From: Gossypium raimondii
Lineage: Eukaryota > Streptophyta > Magnoliopsida > Malvales > Malvaceae
NCBI RefSeq assembly: GCF_025698545.1
Contig: NC_068576.1
Coordinates: 50,626,390 to 50,690,389, forward strand
Direction of reading: 5' to 3'
DNA length: 64,000 bases
A model generated the notes under the pieces. The model was not told where the DNA came from and did not search any database. It worked only from the letters and a program-made list of their open reading frames with translations. Shown in pieces: positions 1 to 15,084 of this stretch. The translations under genes and the position numbers were made by a program. Positions within the stretch are counted from its first letter, which is position 1. Each line of letters starts with the position of its first letter.

Positions 1-830
1 TCCAATCCTTACTTCCGCTCCCGAAGGCCTTTCATGCCTGCTTTTTATCCTCCCTATGGCTATGGGTAAGCATGAAATTTTGTTTGCTTTGTATGGTTGT
101 TGGATAGGAAGAAAAGGATAACTTGATATGTTTCAGGTTCCCTGGAAGTTAGTTGAGTGGGTTTTGGTTTTACCATAACATCTATTTGGTTATTCGGAAT
201 TTGACGCATGGAAGTGGAAAAGATCTCACAAATGGTCACAAATCATACCGAGATGATCTCTGTTATCTAGCATTTGCTATGCCTGTAATGTTTACACTTT
301 TTGGCAGTCATCCATGGCTCCCAAGTCAGTCCTGATAAAACAATTTAGGGGAATTTAATATGATAGTTTCTTCCAAGTAACCTTGTTATCGAAAATATTA
401 ACTCAGTTGACCTCGGTTTCAGGAGGGTTCCAAGGTTCAGGCGGCCCATGAGATACCGGCCGTATTAAGATGGATCACACATCAGACTCAGAAGCAGCAA
501 TTTTGGGAAGACCATTGCTAATTTTATAATGGTCACATTGTTGTTCTATAATATGGAAGGAGAAGGATGAGGTACAGTTTGCTTGCCAAAGGGTGGGCAC
601 AATTTTTCTCAAATTGTGAGCTTGCAGAGTGTGATGGATCCATTAATCCGAGCTTGACTATGTGCTTTGCTTCAACAGTGATAAGTGCCAAGTTTTCTGA
701 AATATATCTAAGGATTCCTTGTTGTAGAAAATACGATTTAATTTTCTCAGTTTCCTGTTGCTTTAGTTTTCTAAAGATTAGGATTTATATGGGATCAACT
801 TTTATTTTTGGGGTTTAAACTTTAAAGTGA
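1..830 (+). CDS. C-terminal end of an unidentified Arg/Pro/Tyr-rich protein (partial, 5' end outside window)
   Basis: The window opens in frame inside an exon encoding SNPYFRSRRPFMPAFYPPYG. A donor (GG|GTAAGC) at 66-67 and an acceptor (TTTCAG) at 421-422 join it in frame to a final exon at 423-467 that reads RVPRFRRPMRYRPY and stop. The coding end is therefore about 467, and the rest to about 830 would be 3' UTR. If the intron is retained, translation stops at once at 67-69. An alternative acceptor near 136 would give a FPGS ending. The low-complexity Arg/Pro/Tyr tail resembles the disordered tails of RNA-binding proteins, but I do not recognise the family. Boundaries rest on splice signals only. 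Confidence 0.5.
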
Positions 831-4357
<3,527 letters not shown>

Positions 4358-4986
4358 CAAATGGCTCTCTTTCCCTCTTATGATTTCTAATCTCCATCGG
4401 AAAAGCTTAAAGCATTTGAGCTTTTGAAGCTCTTAGCTAGTAATTGTTCTCCCATTTTATCCTTCACGAAATTTTATCAAACTTCATTTCTATTTATGGG
4501 GGGTATTGTTAACTTTCAAATTGTACCAGCTTTGTGTTGGAACAATGCATTTTGAATACCATAATAAACACAAAAACTGTGTAATCAACATTTAAATATT
4601 TTCCTTAAAGCCAACAATATAGAAGTTATTCAGTTGGTCTTTGAATGGTCGGCACCAGGGAGTCTAACTCAGTGACCCACTTTAAAACAACCATGGCAAG
4701 ATCATGTTAGCCAGACTGTAAAGTGTAAACACCATACTCTCATCTGCCATTGCACTAAATTAACTGGAAAAAGAAGGAAGTGGATAACCATGATTAACCA
4801 AGAAAACTGATGTTTTTGACATGTTCTTACAGCACATTGACAGAAAGGCAAAGAAACCCAAATGAGATATTTGACTTTCATGTCTTGAATCAATGTGGTT
4901 GAGGCAACATCTCTGGAGCTTTTTTTTTTCTTTTTTTTTATACACTACTAAAATATGGCCATCTAATCCACCATAAGAACAATGGC
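4358..4986. other. Convergent 3' intergenic region between GDH and the cyclin gene
   Basis: About 630 bases lie between the two stop codons and should hold both 3' UTRs. AATAAA-like signals occur at 4562-4567 (GDH side). Poly(T) tracts at 4920-4938 would be poly(A) on the cyclin strand. No further gene was seen. Confidence 0.5.
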
Positions 4987-6390
4987 TTAAACTGCAAGTT
5001 GGTGGTGATGAGAGGATTCATCTTCATTGAAACAGCAATGGCTCTTCAAGGGCCTCCCAATGTTGAAAGAAGGCTGAGGCAGCAACTGTTGTAAAGGGGA
5101 TTGAATTTGCATACACATTTCTCTTTGGAGAAAAGTGCAGTAAGTGTGGAAAGTTGTAGGTGCCACATTTAATTGGAACCCCAAACCAAATAAAAAATCC
5201 ACTTCAAGAAGGTTCATCTCTACCGTGCTAATTCCTCCCACTTTGGCATAGTAGGCATTGTTGTAATACCTGAAAAACAAATAAAAGATTAAGCTTGATG
5301 GTGAGATATGAAAATAGAAGCTTTTTTTTTTTTCCTTTTTCTGGTTAAAGCATTTATCCAGAACAGTTAATCCATTGGTAAAACTTTAATTGCTTATGAG
5401 TAAAGTTAGAAAGTGAAAAGAAAAAATGACAGTTAAACAACTGCTGTGATTGCTTGTAAAATCAGGAGGGTGCATGTTAAGCCAATAATTGAACACGGAA
5501 CTCAGTATATTTTGGCTTGTTTACAACAAATTGCATGGTCATGATTGAGCTGTCATTAGCTCTAATGACTAATAATAATGACAGCTCTTGTCATTCTTAC
5601 AAATTTGTTGCAATTTTATGAGAATTTACTGGCGTGCCTTGATTGACAGAGACAACACCAGCACATATACGGTAGGGTTGTCTGGTCAGAAATGATTTTT
5701 TTTTCACATGGCTGTAAGAAAAAATAAATTTCCATTTTTGGCTGTACTTGTTTGGAAAACAGTATTTCCAGGCTTGCTTGATTTGTGTTATGAGGAGATA
5801 GATACTTTGTAAACTTTGCAGGAAAGAACATATCAACACAAATCAAACATTGAAATTGAGATGAATTTTGAAGTTGCAAACTGAAAGATCATGACATATA
5901 GAAACAGAACATGTTTAGTCTTTAATAAAGAATCTAAGAGAAACCCAATCATGAAATAAACATAAAAAAATACCATGAAGATCTAAGAAAGTAATTTTCG
6001 GGAACCATAAATTAAAAGAAAAACTTACATGTCATCCATGAATTTGGCAGAAACCAAAACACTGGTTATAAGCAACCTATGCACATTGTAAGAATTGATA
6101 GGCAAAGACGGTTGCATCTGCACGAAGCGATCGAGATAAACATAGGCAACCACGAAACATGATGGGCTGCAATTTGCATACTTAAAGATCCTCTCGAGAT
6201 AGCTTTTGATGGAAATAGTAGGCCTAGTAAGACCATGAAAAACTGAGATCTTCTGCGACTGAAATAACCGGCAATGATCATTCGACTCTGCCACTCTTTG
6301 CAGCAAAGAAGACAAGAAAGTTATGATCTTGGGAACAGTTTCTTGGTCGTCCTTGTCGTTGATGATGGTGTTGGTCTCTGCTTCTGCCAT
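4987..6390 (-). CDS. P/U-type cyclin (CYCP4-like), two exons, 214 aa
   Basis: Exon 1 is 6390-6029 and exon 2 is 5269-4987 on the minus strand, joined across a 759-bp GT-AG intron inside the ATG codon of the DDMYYN motif; 645 nt encode 214 aa, normal for plant P-type cyclins. The single cyclin box spans roughly residues 20-160, with [47 protein letters not shown] and [15 protein letters not shown] all visible. Proteins of this family are PHO80-like cyclins that bind A-type CDKs and are linked to nutrient-dependent cell division. The tail is short, Gln- and His-rich and not conserved. The start MAEAETN is the first ATG in frame. The gene appears intact and is tail-to-tail with GDH. Confidence 0.93.
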
Positions 6391-6408
6391 TGTTTTTTCT
6401 TGTTGTTT

Positions 6409-6442
6409 GTTGGGTTGGGTTGGGTTGGGTTGGGTTGGGTGT
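6409..6442. repeat. (GGGTT)n microsatellite in the cyclin 5' leader
   Basis: About six copies of GGGTT lie just upstream of the cyclin start codon, so the transcript strand would carry an AACCC-rich tract. The unit is five bases, unlike the seven-base plant telomere unit TTTAGGG. A short GTT run and poly(T) follow at 6510-6542. Confidence 0.8.
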
Positions 6443-6542
6443 TTGAGTATTTGTTCTTTGTGCTGTTAGCTTAGCTTAGCTGTGTCTTATAAGATATAGC
6501 GTTTGTTTAGGTTGTTGTTGTTGTTGTTGTTTTTTTTTTTTT

Positions 6543-8250
6543 GGCTTGGTCAAGGGACGAATTCACATAATTTCAAAGGGGCTTAGTTTAGCTGTTTTTG
6601 GCCCTCCAAGGCTTAAATAGGAGCACATGTTATTAGGCAAACTTAGGGTCCATAATTATTTGGAACTAATTTACATCTCTATCTTTTGCTTTCCTTATAA
6701 TACCCTCCTAACTTTATGTTTTGAGATTGAGGTCATCATTTCAATTGTTTCATACTCCAATTTTGTTAAATTTGGATGTCTTTAAAAAAAAAAGGTTGAG
6801 TTAGATTAGAGATAAAACTCAACCAACTTTGTTTTCTCTAGCTATCATTCAAATGGGGATTTTTGCATTTAAACAGGATGGAAATGGTAAATATTTCTGT
6901 AAGTAGAGGTTGGGCAAATCCATAATTAGAGGTTTCCTTTTCTTATGAATGAATTTAACTTCACAATCCTAGTGAGTTGTGAAAATATAAATAGAACTTG
7001 ACTTGTAAAACAAGAAAACATGTGATATGGAAATCATTGAGAAAAAATAAATTTAATTTTGATTGGTTAAATTATTTTTATGTGTATTCAAACATTTGAA
7101 GTAATATGTATTCATATTTTAGCAGAGTGAGTTATAAGAAAAAGCAAATCTCACATTTACCAAATGATTGTGAACTGCCTTCAGCTCTGATGTTGCCATC
7201 TAAAGAAAAAGGAAAGTGGGATTTGGTAGGGTATGCATTGACCAACTTCTATATGTTTTCACAAATCAGTTTTGAATTTACCCTAAAAACTTGATTACAA
7301 AAAGATGGTGTAATTATTTGAAGAAGTTTCTTGCTTCTCGTGTGCTTATTCATTGTGAATTAAAATCAATGTACTTTCATTTTTACTTGTACACTGTTAA
7401 TCAGCAAATCAAACATTATTGTATTAAATTAATTAAACACGCAAAGTCTACTGTAACAAGTCAAACTAGGAGAAGTGGAGGCAATTCATCATTCATAACT
7501 TCCGGTTACCAAAGGCAAGTGTGGTCCAGCAAGCACCTTACCTATCGTGATTTATAAGAAATTATTCATTTTCATTGTGAACCAACCAGTATGCTTAGGA
7601 CACGACAGCAATTGGAGCTTTCTTCTTCATTCAGGGTTTCATGCTTTACACGTTGGTTGTGTTATGGTGTTTCAAATCTTTCTCCTCAACCATCCTTCTC
7701 TCTAAAATTAATAACTCTAGGTTTTTGGTGCAAGCCTCTTTGCCACCGCCATCACAGTGATTAGTCTTGGTATCACTCGTCATTTGGCTTCTTTCTTTGC
7801 ATTTTCCTTCTCTTTTGGTAAAATAAGTTCAGACCTTCCTCCCTTCATCAGTAACGAGACAACTAGAAATGTTGTTCCAATAGTATTAGTTAGTTAGTAA
7901 TGTATAATGTTAGTTAAGTTAGCTGACAAACAGTTTATAGATATTCAAAAACTACATTGTATTTTTCTTGTTTCTCTCTCAATTTTCTCATCAATCATTC
8001 ATCATTACCATCAGAGTCACCCAAGACTCCGATATGTTTTCTTATTGTTGATCGGTTTTTTTATTAGTTTTCGTTATTAACAATACTTTAATTGCAAAGG
8101 AAGTATACTTAAGTAGTCGTTGAGTGTTTCTTTGATTCTTGATCATCAATCAAAGTCTTGGAAGAATTATAGGTCAATGCGTTGACACTATTGATTAAAA
8201 ATAAACTGGGTTTGTTGATGGTACATATCATAAAGTTATTTACGGATCAA
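6543..8250. other. Intergenic DNA upstream of the cyclin gene
   Basis: AT-rich sequence with no supported gene. Short open frames at 7106-7294 and 7291-7557 show no recognisable protein. The part at about 7870-8020 (ATGTTAGTTAAGTTAGCTGA, then TTTCTCTCTCAATTTTCTCA) looks like the tail of a copia LTR, and a related phrase recurs at 10440-10490. Confidence 0.4.
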
Positions 8251-9560
8251 CTTTAGGTGTGTAGGAACACCGGTACATGGCGCAACGGGAAAAATTAAAT
8301 TCGGTAATCACATCTACAGATCCATGTGCGAGGAATAAATCGGGGTATGAGGGTATGAACAATTACCTTTAATCATATGCAAAACCAAATATTACTGTTG
8401 TGAAACTGATTACAAAATTGTATGCCGATTCCAAGCCGCCATGAAAAGTCTCGGCCTCTACATAATTCACCCAGTATGACAACGAGTGGCAAGAACTCTC
8501 TTAAACTTTTCACTATATAACGGATATTAGACCTCGCTCTTTTTATTTCAGATATATTAGATTTTCTTAAAAATCTTATATTTCCTAATTCGGGAATAGT
8601 TGATATTTTAATATGAATCAAAATTTATTATAATAATTAATCGAATATAATAATTATAATTATCATAATTATAATCATGTTTGACTGAAAAATTACAATT
8701 ATAATAATTATAATAATATTCGATCATAAATTATAATTACAATAATTATAAAAATGATTTTGGTAAATTATGTTTAGTTAAATTTTATACGAATCAAATT
8801 TATATATATTAATTTAACCATGTTCTCATTATGTGTTATAGTTTGTTCGATATTTAACTGCTCAGTTAAATTAATTCTATAATCAATTTAATTCATGTGA
8901 CAGCTAAAGATAACATCAATTATGTTTGGATTTCGTTTATTTCAACCATAGAGTGTGACCCTGTAGGTTCTTGTAACGTTAGTAGTAATGCTAGAACGAA
9001 TCTAATATTACAAACAATAAGTGGCATCTAGCAATGCATCATTGCTACCTAAATTATAATAAGTCACGATTCGACATAACCTCTCTATGATTAACCCTTT
9101 ATGTATTAAATCCTTTTGTCCTTTATATCTATAATGGACACAAGTCATGAAATAGTCACACTTGCATAGTCCATCTAATGTTTCTTGATATCCTGAGCAG
9201 ACTATGATAAACAAATAAATATGGTATCTCATATTAACTTATTTGAGCATAACCATGCATTTCTAGTCTCACTCAATCAAGTGGCCTAAGATATTGCTCC
9301 CATTATGTAAGAGGGATAAATCCTATATTGATCAACCATATCCCACTACATAGATTGTGGTATATCCAACATCAGCCTTTATAGAACAACCAGTTACGGT
9401 GGACGTTTAACTGTATCAAAATAAACAACTCATGATGTTGGGATAATGATGATCTCAAGCCCGAGGATCGTATACATAGTAATCACTACAAGTAATGTTG
9501 TGACTATTACATAATAATCCAAGAAACATACTCATAGCGGGTCAGTCCAATCAAGTGGCA
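8250..9560. mobile_element. Decayed Ty1/copia LTR remnant (SIRE/Angela-like)
   Basis: The stretch contains phrases I recognise from large plant copia LTRs: GTGTAGGAACACCGGTACAT near 8258, GATATTGCTCCCATTATGTA near 9289, and the CCACTACATAGATTGTGGTA and CAGTTACGGTGGACG segments near 9343-9405. AT-rich runs around 8620-8800 interrupt it. It is old, lacks paired ends and has no coding capacity. The boundaries are approximate. Confidence 0.45.
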
Positions 9561-9638
9561 CCGTTGTTTAGCTTACTTTTTGATACAGTATAGTATCAAT
9601 ACAACTATAGGGTATAAACACAACTTAACAAACTAAGT

Positions 9639-9779
9639 GTGGGTTTGAAAGGGCGGTGTGGTGCAATGCATTTAGCTTACTTTTTATCTCACGCTACAGT
9701 ATCACTATAGTATCTAATTGCATCGCCACCGCTGTTTTTATACTAACCGCAAATAAAAGCTCCGCCCATTCAAACCCAC
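9639..9779. mobile_element. MITE with about 18-bp terminal inverted repeats
   Basis: The left end GTGGGTTTGAAAGGGCGG is matched, with one mismatch, by the reverse complement of the right end CCGCCCATTCAAACCCAC at 9762-9779. The element is about 141 bp, non-coding and has an internal palindromic stretch. No convincing target-site duplication is visible, so its superfamily (hAT or other) is open. Confidence 0.6.
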
Positions 9780-9829
9780 CCCAAATTGCCTTTTCCTATT
9801 AGCAATGCTTGATCAGAAATTCCTTTTTC

Positions 9830-10395
9830 ATCTGATTCATATTTATGTTTGGGGAGCATATAGAATATTCTACTTATAGTGGTCATAGGTACTTTTTAAC
9901 CATTTTTGATGACTGCTCAAGAATAACACGGGTTTATTTGCTAAGACTTAAAACTGATGCAACGGTATGTTTAAAACAATTCATTATAATGGTTCAAAAT
10001 CAGTTTTTTTTTGTTACTATCAAGATCATTAGAAGTGATAATGTTCATGAATTTTTCCATAATGAAGGTAATTCTTACTTTGAATCTCTTGGTATAATTC
10101 ATCAAAGCAGTTGTGTTTATACCCCATAGCAAAATGGGGTAGCAGAAAGAAAACATTTGTTGGATGTTGCAAGAGCCATAAAATTTCATTCTAATATGCC
10201 TATTAAGTTTTTGGGTGGGTGCATTCTTACAACTTGCTATATTATCAATAGACTGCCTACTGTTGCAGTAAGTTGAAAATTTCCTTATGAATTATTTTAT
10301 AAAAAACCTCCATCTTTATCACTTGAAAGATTTTGGTTGTTTGCTATGCTACTAAACCTATTTATAGTGATATTTTCTTAGAAAGCAATTCCTTC
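9830..10395 (+). mobile_element. Ty1/copia integrase fossil fragment
   Basis: The translation shows copia integrase core features: a TYSGHRYFLTIFDDCSR-like segment, an IRSDN motif, and a conserved SLGIIHQSSCVYTP segment followed by sequence typical of the downstream integrase and the linker before reverse transcriptase. It is a broken internal fragment with several breaks, no LTRs and no start. It may belong with the nearby LTR remnants, but this is not shown. Confidence 0.8.
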
Positions 10396-11081
10396 TTTAT
10401 ATGTACATGGGTGAAATTTGCAGAAACTGAAAAATTGCGCAGTATTTTTCTAGCTTCTCTTTCGATTCTCTCGTCAATCATTCATCATTTTAATAGAGGC
10501 TTTTCTCCGATTGCTTTTGCAACAGTGTTAGGCTTGGACCATTTGTTTTCCATCAGCATCCCCCGGTTCTTTTAGGTAGCACCACTTCCTCCATGGCCTC
10601 TTTGGGTTCGCAACACAACGGAGATCGAAACCGTAGCACCATACCTAATCTAGTGGCTAAAGGTGCAGTAAAGGCTGCAATTTCTCCCCTCCCGTTTGAT
10701 GAAAGCGAGATGTTTAACACCCCCCCCCCCCCAAAAAAAAACAAAAAAATTTAACACCCGGTAACATAGAGCCACACTATCAATACAACGAGCTGCAATA
10801 ATATATTATGGAGTCTTCATCACAAAGGTGTGTTTCAAAATTAATGCATAATCCACACATTTGAAAGTTTAAACATGAATTCCTATCACTTAACATATAC
10901 AACAAACATAGATTCTGGTAAAGAATTACAAATCCATATTTTCAGTAACTACATAAATAAGCAAGCATTCATTCCATCAACAGAAGGGTTTTTCAAAAGT
11001 ATTATTATATGCCACTGACAGGCAAGAGCATATAGCTATAAACAATCACAAACCTGGAAATGCATATGCAACAGTGGCAAC
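10396..11081. other. Intergenic DNA and 3' flank of the MsrA gene
   Basis: This includes an LTR-tail-like phrase at 10440-10490, a C13/A9 homopolymer junction at about 10720-10750, and the likely MsrA 3' UTR (minus strand) from about 10780 to 11081. No gene was recognised. Short ORFs here have no family features. Confidence 0.4.
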
Positions 11082-12525
11082 TTAGCCGTAGCATCGGATT
11101 GGATCGTTGCAACCTTTCTCTGCAGATTGTTTGAAACCAAATCGACCTCCTTTCGCAAGGTACTGCTGGTGATATTTCTCTGCTCTATAAAACTTCTTGG
11201 CGGGTAGAAGCTCTGTAACAATCTTTCGGTTCAACAGTTTCTGTTGTTTTTCCATGGACTCCCGCGCTGCATTCTCCTGCTCTGGTGTGTAATAGTATAT
11301 ACCGGATCTGTATTGTGTCCCAACATCATTCCCCTGTCAATGGAATCGAACTTGTTAGCACAGAAGGCCTATGGTGCGCACTGCAGACAGTTATACCAAC
11401 ATGAATAAAAGATTACCCTGCATAAGATCCATTACTCTGAGAAAAATAACATGATTTTATGACGATAAACTATAACATCTGCTATTTCATAGTCATTTGT
11501 AAGTCAGAGATAATGAACATAACTCACTTAGAAAGCAGAATCTAAAATTCCCAACTTTCAATTACATAAATGGCTTGATTTTATGGAAAAAGAAAGAACT
11601 TTTTGCAGGGTGAGATATCCAGTTACCTAACATTCAAACTTCATCTAAACAAAGGTCCTAACTGTTGACATTTCCAAATGTTCACAAGTTTTATATGCAA
11701 TTTTTGGAAAAGATGCGACAAGAACATCAGCTTTAAGCTTTATGTAACGAAAGGAAAACACATCTACTATCATCTATGAATGAATTCAATCAAATTAACC
11801 AATAACACCCTCAAAATATACCAATTAACAATAGATGACAGAACGCCCCCCCCCCCAAACATAAAAGTATCAATATAATAAGATAATTCAAAATTGCAAC
11901 AGTCAAGCTCAATATGGGGAAATTGACAAAACTCACAAGCTGAAAGTATATAGAAGTTCAATCTCTAAAAACCCAAAATTTCTCACATCATTAAAAAGAA
12001 ACCCACCTGGCGATTGAGGGTGGTAGGATCATGGCGAGCCCAAAAGACATCAAGCAAAGTGTCAAAGCTGCACTCTTTAGGGTCATACTGAACCCTCACA
12101 ACTTCATTATGGTTCGTAGTCCCAGAACAGACGTCTTCGTAACTCGGATTATCCCTGAACCCTTGGGTATACCCGACCTCCGTCTTGGTGACACCCGGAA
12201 CTCTCTGGAACGCCAATTCAACGCCCCAAAAACACCCCGCACCAAACTGAGCAAACTGCTGAGCAGGAGCAGGGACGTCATCGTCCGGACCTTGAGCGAC
12301 AGCGGAGTTTTGCATTGATGGGGTTGGCTTGTTGTTGGCTCCGAAACCGAAGCTTTTGAGGATGTTCATGGGGGACCGGTGCAGTGAAAGGGATCGTTTG
12401 GTTTGAGGGAAAGGGAGAGAAAAAGGAGAGAAAAAAAGGGTGAGTTTGGGGGAGGGAGAAAATAATAAAGGTTTGGAGATGGTGGAAGTAGAGGTGGTGG
12501 CAACAAGCGCAAGGCTTCGAAGCAT
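11082..12525 (-). CDS. MSRA: Peptide methionine-S-sulfoxide reductase A, plastid type, two exons, 256 aa
   Basis: It reduces methionine-S-sulfoxide in oxidised proteins or free methionine. Exon 1 is 12525-12007 and exon 2 is 11333-11082, joined by a GT-AG intron in phase 0. The catalytic cysteine is C98 in GAGCFWG; the conserved core continues with [15 protein letters not shown] and [20 protein letters not shown], then [19 protein letters not shown] in exon 2. The likely resolving cysteines are C248 and C254 in [11 protein letters not shown]. The Ser/Pro/Leu-rich, acid-poor first 50 residues look like a chloroplast transit peptide, consistent with plastid MSRA4-like enzymes. An internal Met53 ([10 protein letters not shown]) could give a cytosolic form. 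The gene seems intact. It is divergent from the Rab gene, with about 880 bp between start codons. Confidence 0.95.
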
Positions 12526-13408
12526 TGTTTGTAGGTGTTAAGAAATTGGGTCAGGAACCTTTGGGTATTGGACCTTGGCGAAACAATGGTGATGATATTT
12601 TCACAATTTTTGTTCGGATTTTTTCCTATTTTTTATTTTCTGGAAAACAAAATATTTTATTGAGATTTTTATTATCATATTGTGGATTATTATGTGGTTT
12701 TTGTTACCCCTGTTTTGTCAAGATACTGTTTTAGTTGTTGGTCTTTTCAGTAACAAAATTCATTATTGATGGGTATTTATATAATGTTGTAGGTAGATGC
12801 TCATATATGTTAATATATATTCTACTTTAGAGTTAACACGTATTTTTAGTTGTGAATTTACTTATATAATGATGCGAATTTAACTCGTACATGGTGGTAC
12901 GACCCACATCATGCAATCCCTTGGATGCGAACCATGTGAGTCGTCGAGTCAAGATTCAAACGAATAATCAGATAGCGAGTTGATAATAGTGAACATCATA
13001 ACAATTATTCTTTCAAAAAATGGGTGTAAATGATTATTTTATAACTTATAAATAATTTCACATCTAATGGGAAATTTCCCAGCTCACAAGATTTGCTTTT
13101 CTCCCCGAGGCATAGAGGGAGCTTAGCACAAGCTTTAAAAAGAATCATATTACCAAATTTATAGACATTAGTACGTTTATTTATTTTTAAAAATTAAAAT
13201 TAAAATAATTTTTTATAAACGGTGAAAAAAAATAAACAATGATTAGGGATCAAAGTTTGACTTGGGAAAATATTCAGTGAGGATACGATTGATTGGCATG
13301 CTAATAAAGATGCAAACTTTTCGGTAATGTGGTTAAAACTATATTACGCTGCTCTTCACTTCCTTCTGTGTCCCCATCCCTCGGACTGGCCCGACCCAAA
13401 CAACAGGC
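12526..13408. promoter_or_regulatory. Shared upstream region between MsrA and the Rab gene
   Basis: About 880 bp of AT-rich DNA separates two divergent start codons and should hold both promoters and leaders. No TATA box or operator can be assigned with confidence. A CT-rich stretch at 13350-13385 precedes the Rab start and may be its leader. Confidence 0.45.
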
Positions 13409-14828
13409 ATGAATCCTGAATAGTAAGCTCCCCTCATCACTTATTTGTTTTCATTTTTATGAATTTTTGAAAATTTTAATAATTTATGTGTACAGTGACT
13501 ACTTGTTTAAACTTTTGCTTATCGGAGACTCTGGAGTTGGTAAATCATGTCTTCTCCTAAGATTTGCTGTAAGAATCCAGTGTTACAATTCAAGGTCACA
13601 AAATAAATGAGTCTTTTTCAATGCGACGTCTTAATTTCATAACTCAAATGCAGGATGATTCGTATCTGGACAGTTACATAAGCACAATTGGCGTCGACTT
13701 TGTGAGCATCTCTCATCTATCTCTACTCCAAGTGTTCTTAATTTTAATTTTTACGGAACTCAAATATATATACAGAAAATACGCACTGTGGAGCACGATG
13801 GGAAGATTATAAAACTTCAAATTGTAACAATCTTTTCCCTTATTTGTTTGATTAAACTTGCTCGTAGATAGCATATAGTTGTTTATATGTTACTTTTAAA
13901 GTTTTGTCTGTAACCCGAATTAAATTGTAAAATTTGGGGAGTTAAATGCACTTTTACTATTGTATTAATATATAAATTTACAATTTTTGAAGGATAAAAC
14001 TATAATCTTACCATTTTTGGGGCAAAAGTCTCTATAAAATATTGGTTGCAACAAATGTGCAATTACGGCTTTGTTCTTTAAATTATAGCTACTGAAGCAC
14101 AAATATGTGTGCTTCGTTTTCCCCCATGAAACATGCAATGGGATACTGCAGGGCAAGAACGGTTCCGGACAATCACTAGCAGCTATTATCGTGGGGCGCA
14201 TGGCATTATAGTAACTTCTCTCTCCACATCTCTAGGTTCCAGATCATTTATGAAGAGGTTTTGGGTACGTTTGTAACAGTAATCTTTCATATATGGCAGA
14301 TAGTTTATGATGTAACTGACCAAGAGAGTTTCAACAATGTTAATCAATGGTTGAATGAAATCAGTCGTTATGGTAGTGAGAATGTGAACAAGCTTCTCGT
14401 TGGAAACAAGTCTGACCTTACTGCTAAAAAGGTCGTTTCACCCGAAGCAGCCCAGGTGAAAACAAATAGGGGTTCCATCTGCTGCTTATTTTCATCAAAC
14501 TATAGAAAAACTAAAACAACCATCGCATTAATGATTTTCTGTTTCATAGGCGTTTGCAGATGAACTTGGCATTCCGTTTATGGAGACTAGCGCGAAAAAT
14601 GCTACTAATGTCCAGCAGGCTTTTTTGGCAATGGCAGCTGATATTAAGAACAGGTACTATCTTTAACAATCAACCGAGCTGCTTTCATTAACATTTTAAC
14701 TACTTTCATCTCATGCCATCATGTGCAGGATGGCAAGCCAGCCAGCGTCCAGTACGGGAAGGCCGTCGATGGTGCAGATAAAAGGAAAACCAGTTAACCA
14801 GAAGAGTGGCGGATGCTGCTCCTCTTAG
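13409..14828 (+). CDS. RABD2/Rab1-type small GTPase, eight exons, 204 aa; exon 5 lacks a canonical acceptor
   Basis: Homology places exons at 13409-13422, 13496-13568, 13654-13701, 13776-13823, 14139-14210, 14300-14455, 14550-14653, 14729-14828; together they encode a full 204-residue Rab. Rab1/RABD proteins control ER-to-Golgi vesicle traffic. Visible motifs are P-loop GDSGVGKS (15-22), effector loop STIGVDF (39-45), WDTAGQE (62-68), NKSD (121-124), ETSAK (149-153) and the prenylated CC at 201-202. Closest match by eye is RABD2. Every intron has GT-AG ends except intron 4, where the expected acceptor before TGGGAT reads GCAA (AA at 14137-14138). The next AG downstream (14151-14152, in CTGCAGGG) removes WDTAG and shifts the frame. 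The gene may be a recent pseudogene, use an unusual acceptor, or contain a base error. It is tail-to-tail with the MYB gene. Confidence 0.85.
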
Positions 14829-15084
14829 TTGAATTCTGCTCTCAACAGATGAAAAATATGCTACCATGTAGAATTATAGTACTTCATTCGCCTTTTTTCT
14901 TTTTCTTTTTTACTCTCTAGTTTGCTATTCAGCAATGTTAATTTTATCATTTTTTGGCCATATTTCCTCACTTTTGATGGATAGCCATAAAAGCACTTTT
15001 TTCAAATCATATATATTCCTCTGTGCGTCTGAAAAACTGTTCAAAACTGGACACTGGACACTGGACACTGAAACTTAGTTCTAA
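14829..15084. other. Short convergent gap between the Rab and MYB genes
   Basis: Only 256 bp separate the two stop codons, so the 3' UTRs probably overlap. A 9-bp unit CTGGACACT is repeated about three times at 15047-15070. Confidence 0.6.

Noticed and set aside
6409-6442. Possible interstitial telomere repeat
   Set aside because: The unit is GGGTT (5 bp), not the plant telomere unit of 7 bp.
12031-12318. 95-codon plus-strand ORF across the MsrA first exon
   Set aside because: It is antisense to the conserved MsrA coding exon and has no family features; a shadow of the real frame.
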